A DNA stretch of 64,000 bases from Trichopria drosophilae (Eukaryota > Arthropoda > Insecta > Hymenoptera > Diapriidae), in assembly GCA_030407085.1 (NCBI GenBank), contig CM059586.1, forward strand, positions 19,858,001 through 19,922,000. The letters run 5' to 3'. Shown here piece by piece: positions 39,270 to 51,680 of this stretch. How positions within the stretch are numbered: the stretch's first letter is position 1; each line of letters opens with the position of its first letter. The translations under genes were made by a program, and so were the position numbers. The notes under the pieces are model-generated. The model searched no databases. It worked only from the letters and a program-made list of their open reading frames with translations, and was not told the DNA's origin.

Positions 39270-39330
39270 CCAAAAAATCAAGAAATTCGAAATGGCGGAC
39301 CCAATATGTCTGACGACTTTTTGAAATTCG
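39270..39330 (+). repeat. Single ATGGCGGACCC-type repeat unit
   Basis: GAAATTCGAAATGGCGGACC, then CAATATGTCTGACG is a one-unit copy of the dispersed family. Overlapping open frames on both strands at 39100-39435 run through it and are not supported as genes. Confidence 0.6.
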
Positions 39331-39839
39331 AATCGCTTCAAACTCATCAAATATCGTCTTGGATACTTTTCGAAAACAGAAAAAATGTCCTAAAACACGA
39401 TTTTTGACGGTGTATATATTTGGATTCTGGAGCAAAAATCTTATAAGAATAGTCTCTTACTTACAGGGCAACCGAATTTTGTTAATAATTAGTTTTATGT
39501 CCAAGATAGTAATAAGAAAGGGATAAAAAAGTAATAAAATAACTGTTTGTAATAAAAAAATTTACCAAAAATTGCATGGAGTATGTTTTCTGAAGGGCAC
39601 ACAAATTCAAATGGAAAGTAGAAACAGTTTCAGTAAGTGAATCGAGCACTTCCCAATATGGTGCAAGATTATTGTAATATGATAAAAAAGTTATGGAATG
39701 TAATAATACACTATCATACACCAGGAACTGAAAATGATTCCAAAAAATTCATGAAATACCCTTCACCAGACACCAGTGAACACCTAAAAAATTAGTCAAA
39801 AACATGCGGAGTCGATCTTAAAAAATGCACACGTGGGTT

Positions 39840-40160
39840 TGGAGTGGACCGTGCGAAAATGGGTCGTGCCGGGAATCCCAAAGTACTGGGGAATTCCCCT
39901 GATCACGCGTGTCTGTCCTTGCTTTGAATTTGAATTTTGCGGCGGCCAATGGCCGTATCGACGTCGTTCAAAGAATAATCGAAGGAGTCACGATTCGATT
40001 CCGCGGTGAAATGTGGTCTAGCCAGTAAAGTGAGCAAGCTGAGAAAGAAGCCATCGACTCTAAGAGCAGAAAGAGATAGAAGATGAGTAAGAATCGCTCC
40101 GTTCCTCGTGCAAGAGGGCAACGACCGGTCAAAGTCCCACCGTATGAGAGTTTCAACCTT
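39840..40160. promoter_or_regulatory. CpG-containing island with two Rel/NF-kB-like motifs
   Basis: Base composition here is much less A+T-rich than the surroundings, with CpG words such as GCGGCGGCCAATGGCCG and GACGTCG. GGGAATCCC at 39871-39879 and the perfect palindrome GGGGAATTCCCC at 39888-39899 fit the known Rel/NF-kB consensus (GGG, an A/T-rich centre, then CCC). A short frame over 39902-40020 reads with ankyrin-like spacing (AAANGRIDVVQRIIEGV) but is stopped at both ends. A 110-codon frame starts at 40083. The island could be a promoter with an untranslated exon, a distal enhancer, or a transposon relic. Confidence 0.3.
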
Positions 40161-40379
40161 ATTTCCTCCTCCCTCTGTCTCCTTTCTTACTATCTTTTTA
40201 TTTTTATTTTTTTATACTCTTGTTGCTCCCGTTTTCATTACCATTGTCCTCCATTTACTTCTCTTCCCTCTCTTACTTGCTCCAATTACCTGTTGCTTTG
40301 TTTCATCTTATCTGCAATCTCTGGAACATTCGGTTACAGATGTTCGCGAATATTATCGATGGAATCCATTTTAATTACA

Positions 40380-42470
40380 CATTTTTACAATAAAAGAAAT
40401 TATCTAATAGCTTAGTTATCGTATTTACTGGAATATTTTGTTCTCTGCATATGTTTGAATCGTTTGAACTTAGATATAAAATATTTTTATTTTTATTTTT
40501 GAAAGCTCACCCAGTTTTGCAGTCGACCATCATCGATTCTGTTCTTGATTTTTTTACAGGCACAATTCGATGAAATATACATTTTTTCAGATTTTAAAAA
40601 TCACTCGTTGACGAGCGCGAATTTTTTCAAACTTTTCATTTAAAAAAACTGAACATTTTCAAATGCCCATAACTTAAGTCCTATTTACTGCAGAGTGACA
40701 AATAAAAAAAGGAATTGTTCGTCTTGAAATAGTTTTACTGCAATTTATTTATGCATGCTTTTTTGTGATTTAAGTAAATTTAGTGTTAATGATGGAAAAT
40801 ATTATGAATTTTTTGGATTATTTCTGATTTTTTAAACCGAACTTTTTAGAGACTTGATGCACCGGGTCGGGATAACATTAGTAATATTTTTTTGAGTAAT
40901 TCATTAAGCCTTAACCCATTAACGTTAAAAGTGCACATTTGCTCATGCCCACTTTCAATGGTGAATAAAAGAATCCAATCGGTCAGAAATAATCAAACAA
41001 ACCATAGTTTCTGATAGATTTTTTCATGCACTTCCAGAACCAGGCATGAAAATTTCGAAAAAAAGCTTTTTTGAGCCTCGTATTTTCAATTTTAGGAAAA
41101 AAGTGAAATTTGTCAGATTTTTGTTTGAAAATCCAAAATATTCACAGATAAGCTGTTGAGCTAGAGATCTAAGACCTCCAGAAATCGTGCATAAACTATT
41201 TTTCTTGGAATATCGCATCTCTAAGAACATAAAAAATTAACTTGTCGAATCCAAAATGGCGGTCGAAATTCAGAAAAAAAGAACGAATTAATTTTTTACT
41301 CAAAAAGGAATCGCTTTTTAACAAAAATCACTTTATAAAAAGTGCTCAGAATCATCCAAAGAATACGTGTGAATTTTTGCAGGGGGTTTCGGGAATTTTT
41401 TTAATTTTTCCGAAAAATGTCGAAAACTAAAAAATCGAAGTGGGTCGAAATTTCTTGGAAAATTCAGACGTATTTTTCGAATAAATCTAAGCACTTTTTG
41501 TTTTATGAAACTTTTTCGTCAAACCAATCAAATAAGTATTTTGAAAGAAATTTACAAATCTGATAAGAAGTATCGAACAAAAAACATATAGATTATAAAA
41601 TTCTTAATAAAAAAAGGTGTACGCAATTATTAAAAAAGGATGAGGCAGGACATATTGTGTATTTATTAGGTCATAGTAATGAAATATTAAATTCCTAATC
41701 ATTTATTCATAATTATTAATCATTTCCATTTTTTCGTTAAACAATTTAAAAATAACGTACCATCTCATATGAGAGATTATGTTCATATCCGCTAAGATAG
41801 CACTCGATTTTTGGAAAAAATGACGTCAGATGCAGGTTCCTAATAGTTTCAATCTCAGTGACGGTCAAATCCATTTAGTAATATCAATTATCGCACTGAT
41901 AGCGATATAAATCGCAAGTAATGTGTAATCTTACAAGCTTTAAACTTATGATAGAACGATTTTCGAATTAAATTGAGCGTGACGCCATTGACTGTTTTAA
42001 ATGCTAAAAAACTTGTTTAGAAGTAAAAGTCTTGCCTGTATGTAACAAGCAACCAAATACTAGACTAGATAAAGTGCATGCATTTACTTTTCAACCATAA
42101 TTGCGTTAAAGTTTTTTAGAATTGTTCATTAATTCATTTGCAGGTTAGCGTTAGTCATTGTTTCACTTTCTACAATGTTTGTGTTTTTAACGTTTAATAT
42201 ATTAATATATTGTTTTATTACTTATAACAAAAATAGGAAGTAGAGAAATAATGGTGTTAATGAACTATAAATAATATAATTAATTAATGGTTTCTTTGTT
42301 CAAATCTGATTACATTTCAAGTACATTTTTTTCCTGTTTTTTCAAGTCATTTATGAAATTCGTCCAGAGGCCATCATTCTTTGTGCAGATTCATATCCAG
42401 CGGGTCAAAATACAAATAAATAATGTATAGTCTTTATAAAACAAAACATATTTTACCTTTTGTTAAGCTT
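40380..42470. other. Intergenic, no supported gene
   Basis: A+T-rich. A single repeat core AATCCAAAATGGCGGTCG lies near 41250. No gene seen. Confidence 0.4.
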
Positions 42471-42684
42471 ACGATTCGTCTAGAGCTCATTCAGAAGATA
42501 TCTCCAAAAAGACCACTTGAAGAAGTTTAAATTATGATAATCTAAAAAATGTTACTTATGACTTCTTGAAATTGTAATCTCGAAGTGGTCTTATATTGAA
42601 GGTCTTAAATCTATCTCATTTTGGTCCAGCTTTCTTTTATAGTAAAGGGATCCCCACAGTCCAGATCTGTGTTTCTTCCAGAGA

Positions 42685-42696
42685 CGCTAGGTGGCG
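42685..42696 (+). promoter_or_regulatory. CTCF-like motif
   Basis: CGCTAGGTGGCG resembles the AGGTGGCG core shared by insect and vertebrate CTCF sites. A single motif has little predictive power without binding data. Confidence 0.2.
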
Positions 42697-42874
42697 AATC
42701 TAAAAATGAATTTGGGCGATATTTATTCATACGCAGGACGACAGGTAATGGTGGGTGAAAAAATATATGGTTTTATGATGTTTAACAAAAAAAGGAGAAT
42801 TGAATATAATTGCAGTCTAATATATAATCAAAGAAACTGTAAAAAGAAATCAGGAAAAATTATATCAATTAATT

Positions 42875-43048
42875 AAGGTACAAAAATCTTGTTTGAAAAC
42901 TCTTTGAGAGGTTTTGTAGAGTTCTTAAAATCGACGCATAAGTCTTCTTAAAGATCACTTCATCCTCTTTCTGATGAATAATCATGAGATTACAGTTTTA
43001 AGACTTCTCAAAGAGCTCTTAAAGATGAATTTTTGCTGTTTGGGTTGT
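42875..43048. mobile_element. Diverged MITE related to the TA-CCCAGATAG family
   Basis: The right end TTTTTGCTGTTTGGGTTG matches the reverse complement of the TACCCATACAGCAAGATG end seen at 29825. AAAACTCTTTGAGAGGTTTT on the left pairs with ACTTCTCAAAGAGCTCTTAA on the right. The left end is decayed. Confidence 0.5.
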
Positions 43049-43049
43049 G

Positions 43050-46000
43050 TCTAAAATTTACCAAGCGACCGTTATTTTGAATGCAGATTTGCATTTTTAT
43101 TGCAGATCAAAATAGGGGGAATTAGTGTGGTCTGAAGGTCACTAAAAAGATGGCCTGTGTATTATTCAACTGACGTTTTTCATGTCTATGTGTCTTAAAC
43201 AGTCTTGTTTGATTTTTGGCCGTCCTTTTGGTCACAACCATTTTGAATTTCACAATGAATAACCATGTATTTTTATTGTAATTTGCGATATTGTTGACTT
43301 TCGTGACAATATCGACTCAGTTTCCATAGTAAACAAACAATCTTTTATAATAAAAACTCGTGTTTTTATGAACAAAATATAGATCATTTAACCAAAATAT
43401 AGATCATTTAATATAATCATTTAACATTAGCAATAATCAAATTTTAGCTTCAGAATATGAAGGAGGGGCAATTTTTGCGTTAGAAACAAGTTCATCAAAT
43501 TGGTTTTACATTTTTATACAAAAAGCGCAACGACGATTTGTGGTGCATTTTCGATTCTCCATATTGTTCAAGGATTAATCATTTAAATTACGAAATTTAC
43601 CCAATGGACAAATTAAAAACTGTACATGATGTAATGTATTCATAGGGTCGCTGAACACAAATTTGATATGGGCAAATCCACAGAACTTTTAAACTTAGGT
43701 GTAAGTGAAGACATGCTAGTTTATATTTGTATTGAAACATATGTACGGGGTAAAACAAGTATAATAGTAGTAAATATAGATACCGATGAAGTATTAGTCT
43801 CATAGCAGCGAATTTGAAATGATTTCAGGAAGGCTAATGAAGAAAAATTGACAAATTTGACTTGTAAGTTGCCTAAACTTTTCTAATCTTAATAGTTTTT
43901 CTGTGACGCCGTAATAGTTATCGAACTAAATCCAATTGAATTAGCTTCCTGTATCAATTATACAATCTCACCTGCCAGAAAATCGATGTGCTACTTCCCA
44001 GACGGAAGTTATGATACTGTTAAAATGTGTAAGAACATAATTGAGTTTTTTAATTTTGGCAAAGTTAACTGTTTTAACAACACGCCGTCTTTCTAAATTC
44101 AAAGCTATGAATATACCTTTATAGTTAACGTGAAAACGAAAATTTTGAGACGTGGTAGAAGTGTGTGCTGCAAGTATTCATCAAATGACAGCACTTCAAA
44201 TATAGGTTGTCGAAACGTAACTCGCAAAGAAAAATCAGTTTTTCCTAGGGCACATCAAGAATATCATCTTTGGGGGCCTAGTTGAGATTGTAATTGGTTT
44301 CTTTACTCTATTTATATATAAAAACGCAGTGGCGCTAGTGAGACATTTAAATATTAGGCTGCAGAGGCTTAACTAATTTTATGAACGACTTTGCCTTGTG
44401 TATAAAGTACACTTTATGCTCTCTTCATTACTTTTCTACGGCAAGTAAAGCAATGGGTGCCCATCAAATATCATGTACAACTTATGCACATATATCAAAG
44501 GTCATACGCTTGTATATTTACTGCGTAATGTAATATAATATGAACTAATTAGTTCAACAAGTGTACAATATATGTCAAGGGATTAAAATGGCCATTTTTC
44601 ACAATAATTTTGATGATGTCGGCTTAGTGGTCTATATAGCGGGTAACTCTTTGTGTTTAATACCACTAAAAAAGCATTTTAGACGACGTGTATCATACTT
44701 ATGAAAAAAAAATCCATTCAAAATTTAATTTTACGCACACTATATGTCTAGATGTATACTTTAATTGTAGAATGTATTTTCAGCGCTGTCAAACATGAGT
44801 TGTCCACTAAGTAGGTTTCTATTAACAGACACGTAATTACAAACTACAAAATTTTATATTTTCATACTATATTTATAATTACTGCTATGTTTTGAATGTA
44901 ATGTATCTACAATTTTTATTTCTTAACTCTCTGTGCACGACGCCGTCCTTTAAAAATGAGTAACACGGACGGATTCCTATTCTCAATTGACTAATTAAAC
45001 ATGTGTATCATAAGGAAAACGTGTGCTTTGAAGTTGAAAAAAAAATTTTTTTTTTCACCAAAATGAAAAGTTCTGTGGATTTACCCATATCAGATGTTTA
45101 TAATACAATCTAGCCATCAAAAACAGATCAAAATTTGCAAAGTTAGCCTGTCCTCATTAAAAAAGGTACTTTAGAGGAATGTTTATATACTAGGTTAACT
45201 CTTCATGGGATAGAGACATGTCATAATTTTAATTACGACGACGTCAAAATCCTAGCAATTTAAAAACTATCAAACGATTGGAAATTGAAAATTATTTTAT
45301 TAAACAACAGAAAAATACATTAGATTTGAAACCTGTAAATTACCGGACGTATATGATGTTTTGGAAAAGTGCGAAATTTCATACAATAAAGTTAGTAATG
45401 GACTAGTCTACCTAGGTTACCCAAAGCCAAAGTTCAAAGGTATAGTCAATATTATTGTGATTGTGGAACATCATTAAATTGTAAGATGAAATTCTAAGGG
45501 CCCGTACTGCCTATTTTAAAGGAAATTTCGTTTTCTACAAAAAAGTTTGAGTGCCTTTTTGTCCTAGCTTTCTCTGTTTTCGATACAGACGCCTTCAAAT
45601 AACTTCAAACGTCAGTTAGAATTCACATAATAAATTAGTAACTAAACAATTTTTAACGTTTTCCCGTTGCAATCGCCATTTTATTTTCAACAAAGACGCT
45701 GCTTAGACTTCACCCAAAACAGCTTTGGTCCTCAGCGACTACGGCAGAAACAGTTAACAATGGTACTAATTAAAAAAACGTCTTTCTTGGATTTTAAGTG
45801 TTAATTTATTATTTTTCTTTTAAAGATATTACACTAGAAGTTTAAGAACCCTTATTGCCGAGCAGTATTTATATAATTTTAAATGAAGTGGTTAAGAAAA
45901 TGAAGCACATTTCGTTGAACCTGCATAAATTTTATTGTCTTTAGTATACGTTTATTAGCATAATCTCTGTTAACGAAGGGATTGTCAAAAATACGAGATT

Positions 46001-49000
46001 TTTTCGATTGTTTATTTATAATATGAACGATTGTAAATTCGGAAGATGGTATTATTATTCGGCGATGTAAGCAGAATATTGCATTAGAATAGGGCATAAA
46101 ATATGAAAGAAAAGTGTCACTAACTGTGATTTAATCGCTGAAAAGAGTATTTTTCTTTTAATTGATTATTTAGATCTCTCAAACAATATTCAGATCTTTC
46201 CATGAATCTCAAAAATGAATTCTATTTCATTCAAAAATCTCATTAAATTAAAAATGTATATTAAATAATTGCGAAAGTGAGATAAGAACGTCGCTGAACG
46301 ATTGAGCTGACGGATAGCAGTCGGGCTCAGTGCATTATGTCACTGCAAATAGAAATGCCGTTTAGCATGACAAATACTGCAAGAAGATGCACGCAAACAT
46401 TAGATAAAACATAGGACAAAAATGTGATAATGAAGAATCATTCGTATATTGTTTTTATTGTCCTCGCATGTAAATTTGCAAAAGGAAATAAAAGATGCAA
46501 AATGTTGGAATTATTAATGCTGATAACCTCTCGAATTACAAATGAAACCGTTATAATTTGCAATCAAGATTGTAATTGTAAATGCAAAGAGTTTGCAGAA
46601 TTTATGTAATTGACGCGTTTGAAGTTTCTTCACTTACGTAAAATATTATCTTCTATGTATTTGGAAATTAATAAATTTTTCTTTCTACTTTCTATTTTTA
46701 GCATTCCATTACTTTTGTGAATTTTTAATTCTATTACTATTTTTGTGTGTAATTTTATTTCTTTGCGCCTCATCATAATTAACAGTTCCTAAATATTTCT
46801 TTTTTAGGTATTATTTGTAGATATTTGTCACATTTAGTGAGTAATTTATGATACAATTTCGAATAGTTCTTAAAAAATATCTAGATCGTCAATATGAGGA
46901 TTATCATCATCATTGTTGTCACTGTAATCGTACTTGTAATCGTTATCATCTTTCGAATTACTATTACACTATTATACTATTGCTATAATCATATTTACAA
47001 AAATATTTAAAAATAAATCATACTTTATTAAATAAAATAGATTTTTTACGAAAAATTGAAATAATTGACACTGATGACACTTAATCAGAAGTAAATTTAA
47101 AATTCCATTTTTTGAGATCATACGAACTTGCATAAATTACTTAGCGATGATTAAGTGTCTCAGCCGCTATAAGTCCAAGCAGTGTCTTATTTGGATTCCT
47201 CGTGTATGTACGTGTGTACACAAGTGAGTAATAAAGTTTCCCTCAAATGAACATTCGTTGTTCTTTTACAAGCCTGCCGTTTTACAGCTTATCTATCCAA
47301 CTGCCACAATTGTCACAGATAACGAATCTTATCAACTTGATGAGAATAACTATATTTGATGATTTTAAAAGCACCTGGACTCCCCCAAAAAAAGAGGAGG
47401 CAATTTTAAACAGAATCAGGTTATGTTTGTTAAAATACCGAGCGGAATTTAGATGTGAAAATCTACAAATAAACTAAAGCTCATATATTTAAAACGTGGT
47501 CAAAGGTGTAGTTGTTTTATCCTGTATATATATGATACTAAATATTTACACGACAGATTATGATAAAGGTCCTTGTTTTTTCTGCTAATCTAAACCCTCG
47601 AATATATTTTCAGCACTATCAAATTTGTAAAACAAATTTCGTTTGGATCATATTATATTTATTTTATTGAATTTTCGTTAGTTTACTAACAATTTTGATG
47701 CTTTAGAAGTATGATTAGTGACAAAACACAATTTTCGTTGAAACTTACGTATGAGACTGAGATATATTTAAACAAAATACTGGAATATTAACATCATCAT
47801 TATCCAGTTAAACATTTATTTAAGTCACATTCTGAAGATTTCAGGGATTGGAAAAATCCATGGAAATTGAAAAAATGCTAATCGTTGAATTCCTTTCCAC
47901 CAATACTATATCAGCAGCTTATTAAGACAATAGCAAGCATTGTTTGATTTAGAAGTAATGTAATAGTATACATAAACGAAATCAATATGAGTTTACACTT
48001 GAGTCCAAACTATTTTAATATTATTTAGATTACATATTGATTATTTTTTTGTTTTAAACTTATACTGTATCCACATTTATCAAAATACACATATTTGTAG
48101 ATAGTTTGCAATCTCCTAGATTGAAATTTCAATCTTTCTTTAGAAATGGGATTATACGATAAATATTATTTTATGGGGGTTTCATCTTTACGCATAAAAA
48201 ATGAGATATTTGAAATAAAAATTGATTAATTTCGGTACTTTTTATTGTATTAACTACCCACCATTGTTCTCGAATGCACTAAATTGTTTTGTTCGTCTGT
48301 TAATAATATAAAGATATTTCTATAAAAATTACGAATTTATTCTAAACATTTTTTATTTAATTGTTTTTTCTTCAAGTCCTTTGACGATATTGAAAATTGA
48401 CATTATTCTCTCTTATGGCTACTCGTATTTTCAAAATGTTGAATTTTGTATTTCTTCCCACTTTTATTTGTCGTTTTTCGCACAATTTCAAATTTATTTT
48501 TAAGAAAAATCGCAACGATTTTTTGTTCTGAAGTTATGATTTTTTGAAAAGTTATATTTTGATTCGTTTTGTTTATTGAAAAAAAGACTAAAAGTTTGTA
48601 AACATACTGTTTATCCATATTTCGTAGATTCTCTATGAACATATTAAGGCCCAAATGAACTTTTACGTTAATTTTTATTGTTTATTGCATTTTCAAGAAT
48701 TTAAATTTGCTTTGATCTATTTTCGATGTTACTGAGGTCTCTCTTTCGAATCTTCATTTTTTAAAACAATTAAATAAAAAATGTTTAGAATAAATTCATA
48801 ATTTTTATAGAAAATTATTCCTTTTCTATTCGAAATCAACCGGATCGTACATTACAAAATTTCTGTTTATAATGTGGTTCTACGCAATAAGACAAATTGA
48901 AGCGACTTTTCTTAAAAACGAATTTGAATGTACTGTATTTAGATTGTTCTTTATCTTAATTTGTAAATTCCATATTTTAAAACTTTTCTTGCGTGTTTTG

Positions 49001-49015
49001 GAAGACAAATTATGA
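43050..49015. other. Long intergenic stretch, no supported gene
   Basis: About 6 kb of A+T-rich DNA. A less A+T-rich patch lies at 46280-46420, followed by a 61-codon plus-strand frame at 46424-46609 with a hydrophobic start and six cysteines. A CAGTGGCGCTAGTG word (CTCF-like) lies at 44327-44340. Nothing here is strong enough to call as a gene. Confidence 0.4.
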
Positions 49016-49019
49016 TATG

Positions 49020-49210
49020 CAGGTGGTTTTGAGATCGCTGATCATGATTTTGCTGTAAAAATTGAAAAAGACAAGATGGCGAACCAAATATAACTGATAT
49101 AGAACACTTATATTTTCTGACAGTCTGCAATATTGAAATAAAAAATGCCTGAACATTTCGACGATTGTTTCGTGTTTGAGCCGCCATTCCGGATTCTTTC
49201 ACCTCTATTT
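49020..49210. repeat. ATGGCGGATCC-type repeat fragments, inverted pair
   Basis: GTTTTGAGATCGCTGATCAT, then AAGATGGCGAACCAAATA (49025-49091) is a direct decayed unit. GAGCCGCCATTCCGGATTC near 49180 is a decayed unit in the other orientation. Confidence 0.5.
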
Positions 49211-49367
49211 TCAAAATACCAACTTACACATTTTAAGGTTCAATGTGGTCTCGAGGCCCCGATTTTTTTTTGTTTTAAATAGAAATTCTGAAACGCTTAC
49301 AATGTGAATAGACGAGATAAAAAAATACAGTTGAAAACTAGTTTCGGGGTTTTTACTATCAGCTTTT

Positions 49368-49428
49368 CAATTCTCGGTTTTTTGACTTTTTGGCTATTTA
49401 CCTGTCGGTTATTCAACCTCTACCCAAA
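49368..49428. repeat. Diverged copy of the CCGAYAGGTCAAAAAACCG minisatellite
   Basis: TTCTCGGTTTTTTGACTTTT, then TACCTGTCGGTTATTCAACC matches the words of 6114-6148. Confidence 0.55.
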
Positions 49429-49560
49429 TAATGAACAAGATGTATAATTAAATATATTAGACTAATTTCGATTTCCACGTGTTATTCGTTCTCTGTTGAA
49501 GAATAAATGATACCTGACAATATTTTCGTAAATTCTTAAATACTTGATTTTTTTTTGTAT

Positions 49561-49718
49561 CACTATAAAAAGTAATACTTAAATTATTACAAGAAATGAG
49601 ACTGAAATCTGAAATTAAGCAATATAAATAAGACTACTTGTTAGACAAGGACACATTTATGCACTATACGTTGGCTGACTTAAAGATGTACTCATTTTAA
49701 GTATTTGTTTTTACAGTG
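49561..49718. mobile_element. MITE of about 158 bp, CACWGTAAAAA family
   Basis: The left end CACTATAAAAAGTAATACTT and the right end AAGTATTTGTTTTTACAGTG are imperfect inverted repeats. Interior words ATGAGACTGAAATCTG and GACTTAAAGATGTACTC match the copy at 20024-20205. The TA target duplication is not clear at this copy. Confidence 0.65.
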
Positions 49719-49719
49719 A

Positions 49720-50930
49720 TGTTATGATGAATAATAATTCCGTTCCTTTTTATGAATTGATTACAATTCTTAAAAGGTTACATAATAACAATATAATAGA
49801 ACAATTAAGCGTTTAAATTAATTAACAAAATTCATCTGATTTTCCATTATTGGATTAAGAATCCATGATTCCATTTATTTATCAAGATATGTGCTTCAAA
49901 AACTTCTTTTTTTCATTTTTTACAGATTTATTAAAACGAGAAATAAATACTTGCAATTAGCACAATAAAAAAGTGACATAAATGAATTAATGACGTACAA
50001 AATTGTATCTTTGTTAAAGAAATTTAAATGCTATAATTTCGTTCGGAATGTATATTTGCATAAAATATCAATTGATTCCCAAGCTCTGTGTTTTCGCCTC
50101 GAAAATGATTTACGAATGAATTAGATTAGCCTTAAGGTATCCGTAAATTTGACATGCCGAAAATACATAAAGTTCCATTCCGATCTGAATTTTATGGTGG
50201 CAATTGTTTGCTGTAGAATAAAAGTGCCGAAAGGAGAGCAAATGCCTTTGATGTTTCGTCAATCGGCTTATCCGTTTCTCGAAATCAAGGAAAGGTCATT
50301 GCCGATAAATTGCCAGAATTGAGCAAACGCAATTTCAGTCATATACATGTCTAGCAATGAAAAAATAAGATATATTGCCGAAAAATTAACCTACATTTCA
50401 AAACAGTCTGATAAATTATCAATCGCTCATTAAACAGTAACTCTGAATCGTCGATTTGCCTACAATTATGTGACATTTTTCATACTCTGAGGTGAGATGA
50501 TGTGCCTTTTGGCATTTTATTAGGATCAATACTTCATCGATCAAAAAAGGGTTATTTTTCAACATATTGACGTTTTGAAGAGATTAGGTTTATTTTGGGG
50601 AAAACAAAAAAATTCATAGTTGAATTCAAAGATTTTGTGCACTTTTGGTTGCGCACAAAAACTAAACATATGATATGTTCTTCATTTTTTATTTCAAATG
50701 TGCCATATTAGTCTTGAACTCTTAAAATTTTATTTTGTTGCAAATTTTTGCTTCTTTATTGTGGTAAGATATTTAGGAACGTAAATAATTAAACGTTTTT
50801 CAGACATATTGTGTTTATTTCTTTGATAATGATAAACAAAGTATAAAAAATAAAGTTTTTTTTTTAAAAAATATATGCTGAAAGGAAATTGTTGCCTAAT
50901 TAAGAGGAAATTTGTTACTTGGGCGTTTTT
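49720..50930. other. Intergenic, no supported gene
   Basis: Mostly A+T-rich. A less A+T-rich patch at about 50150-50420 has GCAATTGTTTGC and AGCAAACGCAATTT in opposite orientation. No recognisable gene. Confidence 0.4.
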
Positions 50931-50936
50931 GGGGTT

Positions 50937-51262
50937 GCTGATTAAGAATCTGACCTCAGATTTTTAAAATTCAAAATGGCCGAAACTAGCTGGCCTACCA
51001 AAACCTAAAAAATTATCTACATGAAACTAGGTACTCTAGGTTTTCGAGGCAGCAGATTACTGATCTTAGATTTTGGAAGTTCAAAATGGGAGATCCATAT
51101 TTATATTCGTATTTTTCATCTAGGATTGGGCATTTTCAATATTGAAAATCTGAGATCATATTCGTAATCAGGTTAGTGTTTAGATTTTGGCCAGCCATGT
51201 TGGATCCGCCATTTTGAATTTTCAAAATTTGAGGACAGATTCATAATCAGTTATCCCTAAAA
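50937..51262. repeat. ATGGCGGATCC-type units arranged as an inverted repeat
   Basis: Two direct units (GTTGCTGATTAAGAATCTGA with TTCAAAATGGCCG near 50937-50982; AGATTACTGATCTTAG with TTCAAAATGGGAGATCC near 51053-51096) face a unit in the other orientation (GGATCCGCCATTTTGAATTT near 51203, ending near TTCATAATCAG at 51250). The outer pair folds over about 60 bases. Confidence 0.7.
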
Positions 51263-51399
51263 CCATGCAGTAATAAATGTCAGTTATTTTCCGTGATGTA
51301 TACTTCAAAGGGTTTTGCTCTTTGTTGTTGTCAATATCCTCGTCATTCTCCTTGTGTTGCAGACTTTTTCTCCTAGGCAAGAAATGTCAATGGACTTTC

Positions 51400-51680
51400 T
51401 TTGTACAAGAAAATAGTCAACGAAGCATTTATCGTATCCCGAAAGTGTTATTTCGTATTTCCGAAAGTATATTTCGGGTGTGCCCTAAATGCGTTCCAAA
51501 AGTATTCCGGATGTCTCGTAAGTACCCGATTTCCTAAAATCATCCCAGAAGGGTACAGGAGATCTTGTGAAGGCGTTGCAAAGTGTATGAAATGCCGTTT
51601 TGGTGATGCCTTACAAGTATTCAGGTGATGTTCCCCATCCAATAATGGATCACGTGTCTCGGATGTGTCTATTTGTTTCA
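51400..51680. repeat. Less A+T-rich segment with degenerate short repeats
   Basis: Words such as CCGAAAGTGTTATTTCG, TTCCGAAAGTATATTTCG and TTCCAAAAGTATTCCGG recur at about 25-30 bp. Three overlapping open frames on two strands come from this repetition, and none has a family motif. Confidence 0.4.

Noticed and set aside
40083..40415. 110-codon frame starting in the CpG island
   Set aside because: The start context is acceptable, but most of the frame is a pyrimidine-rich stretch read as Leu/Phe/Ser, and the overlapping frame at 40108 is equally open.
44610..44680. tRNA-like stretch with TTAGTGGTCTA
   Set aside because: It resembles an A box, but there is no B box and no cloverleaf could be drawn.
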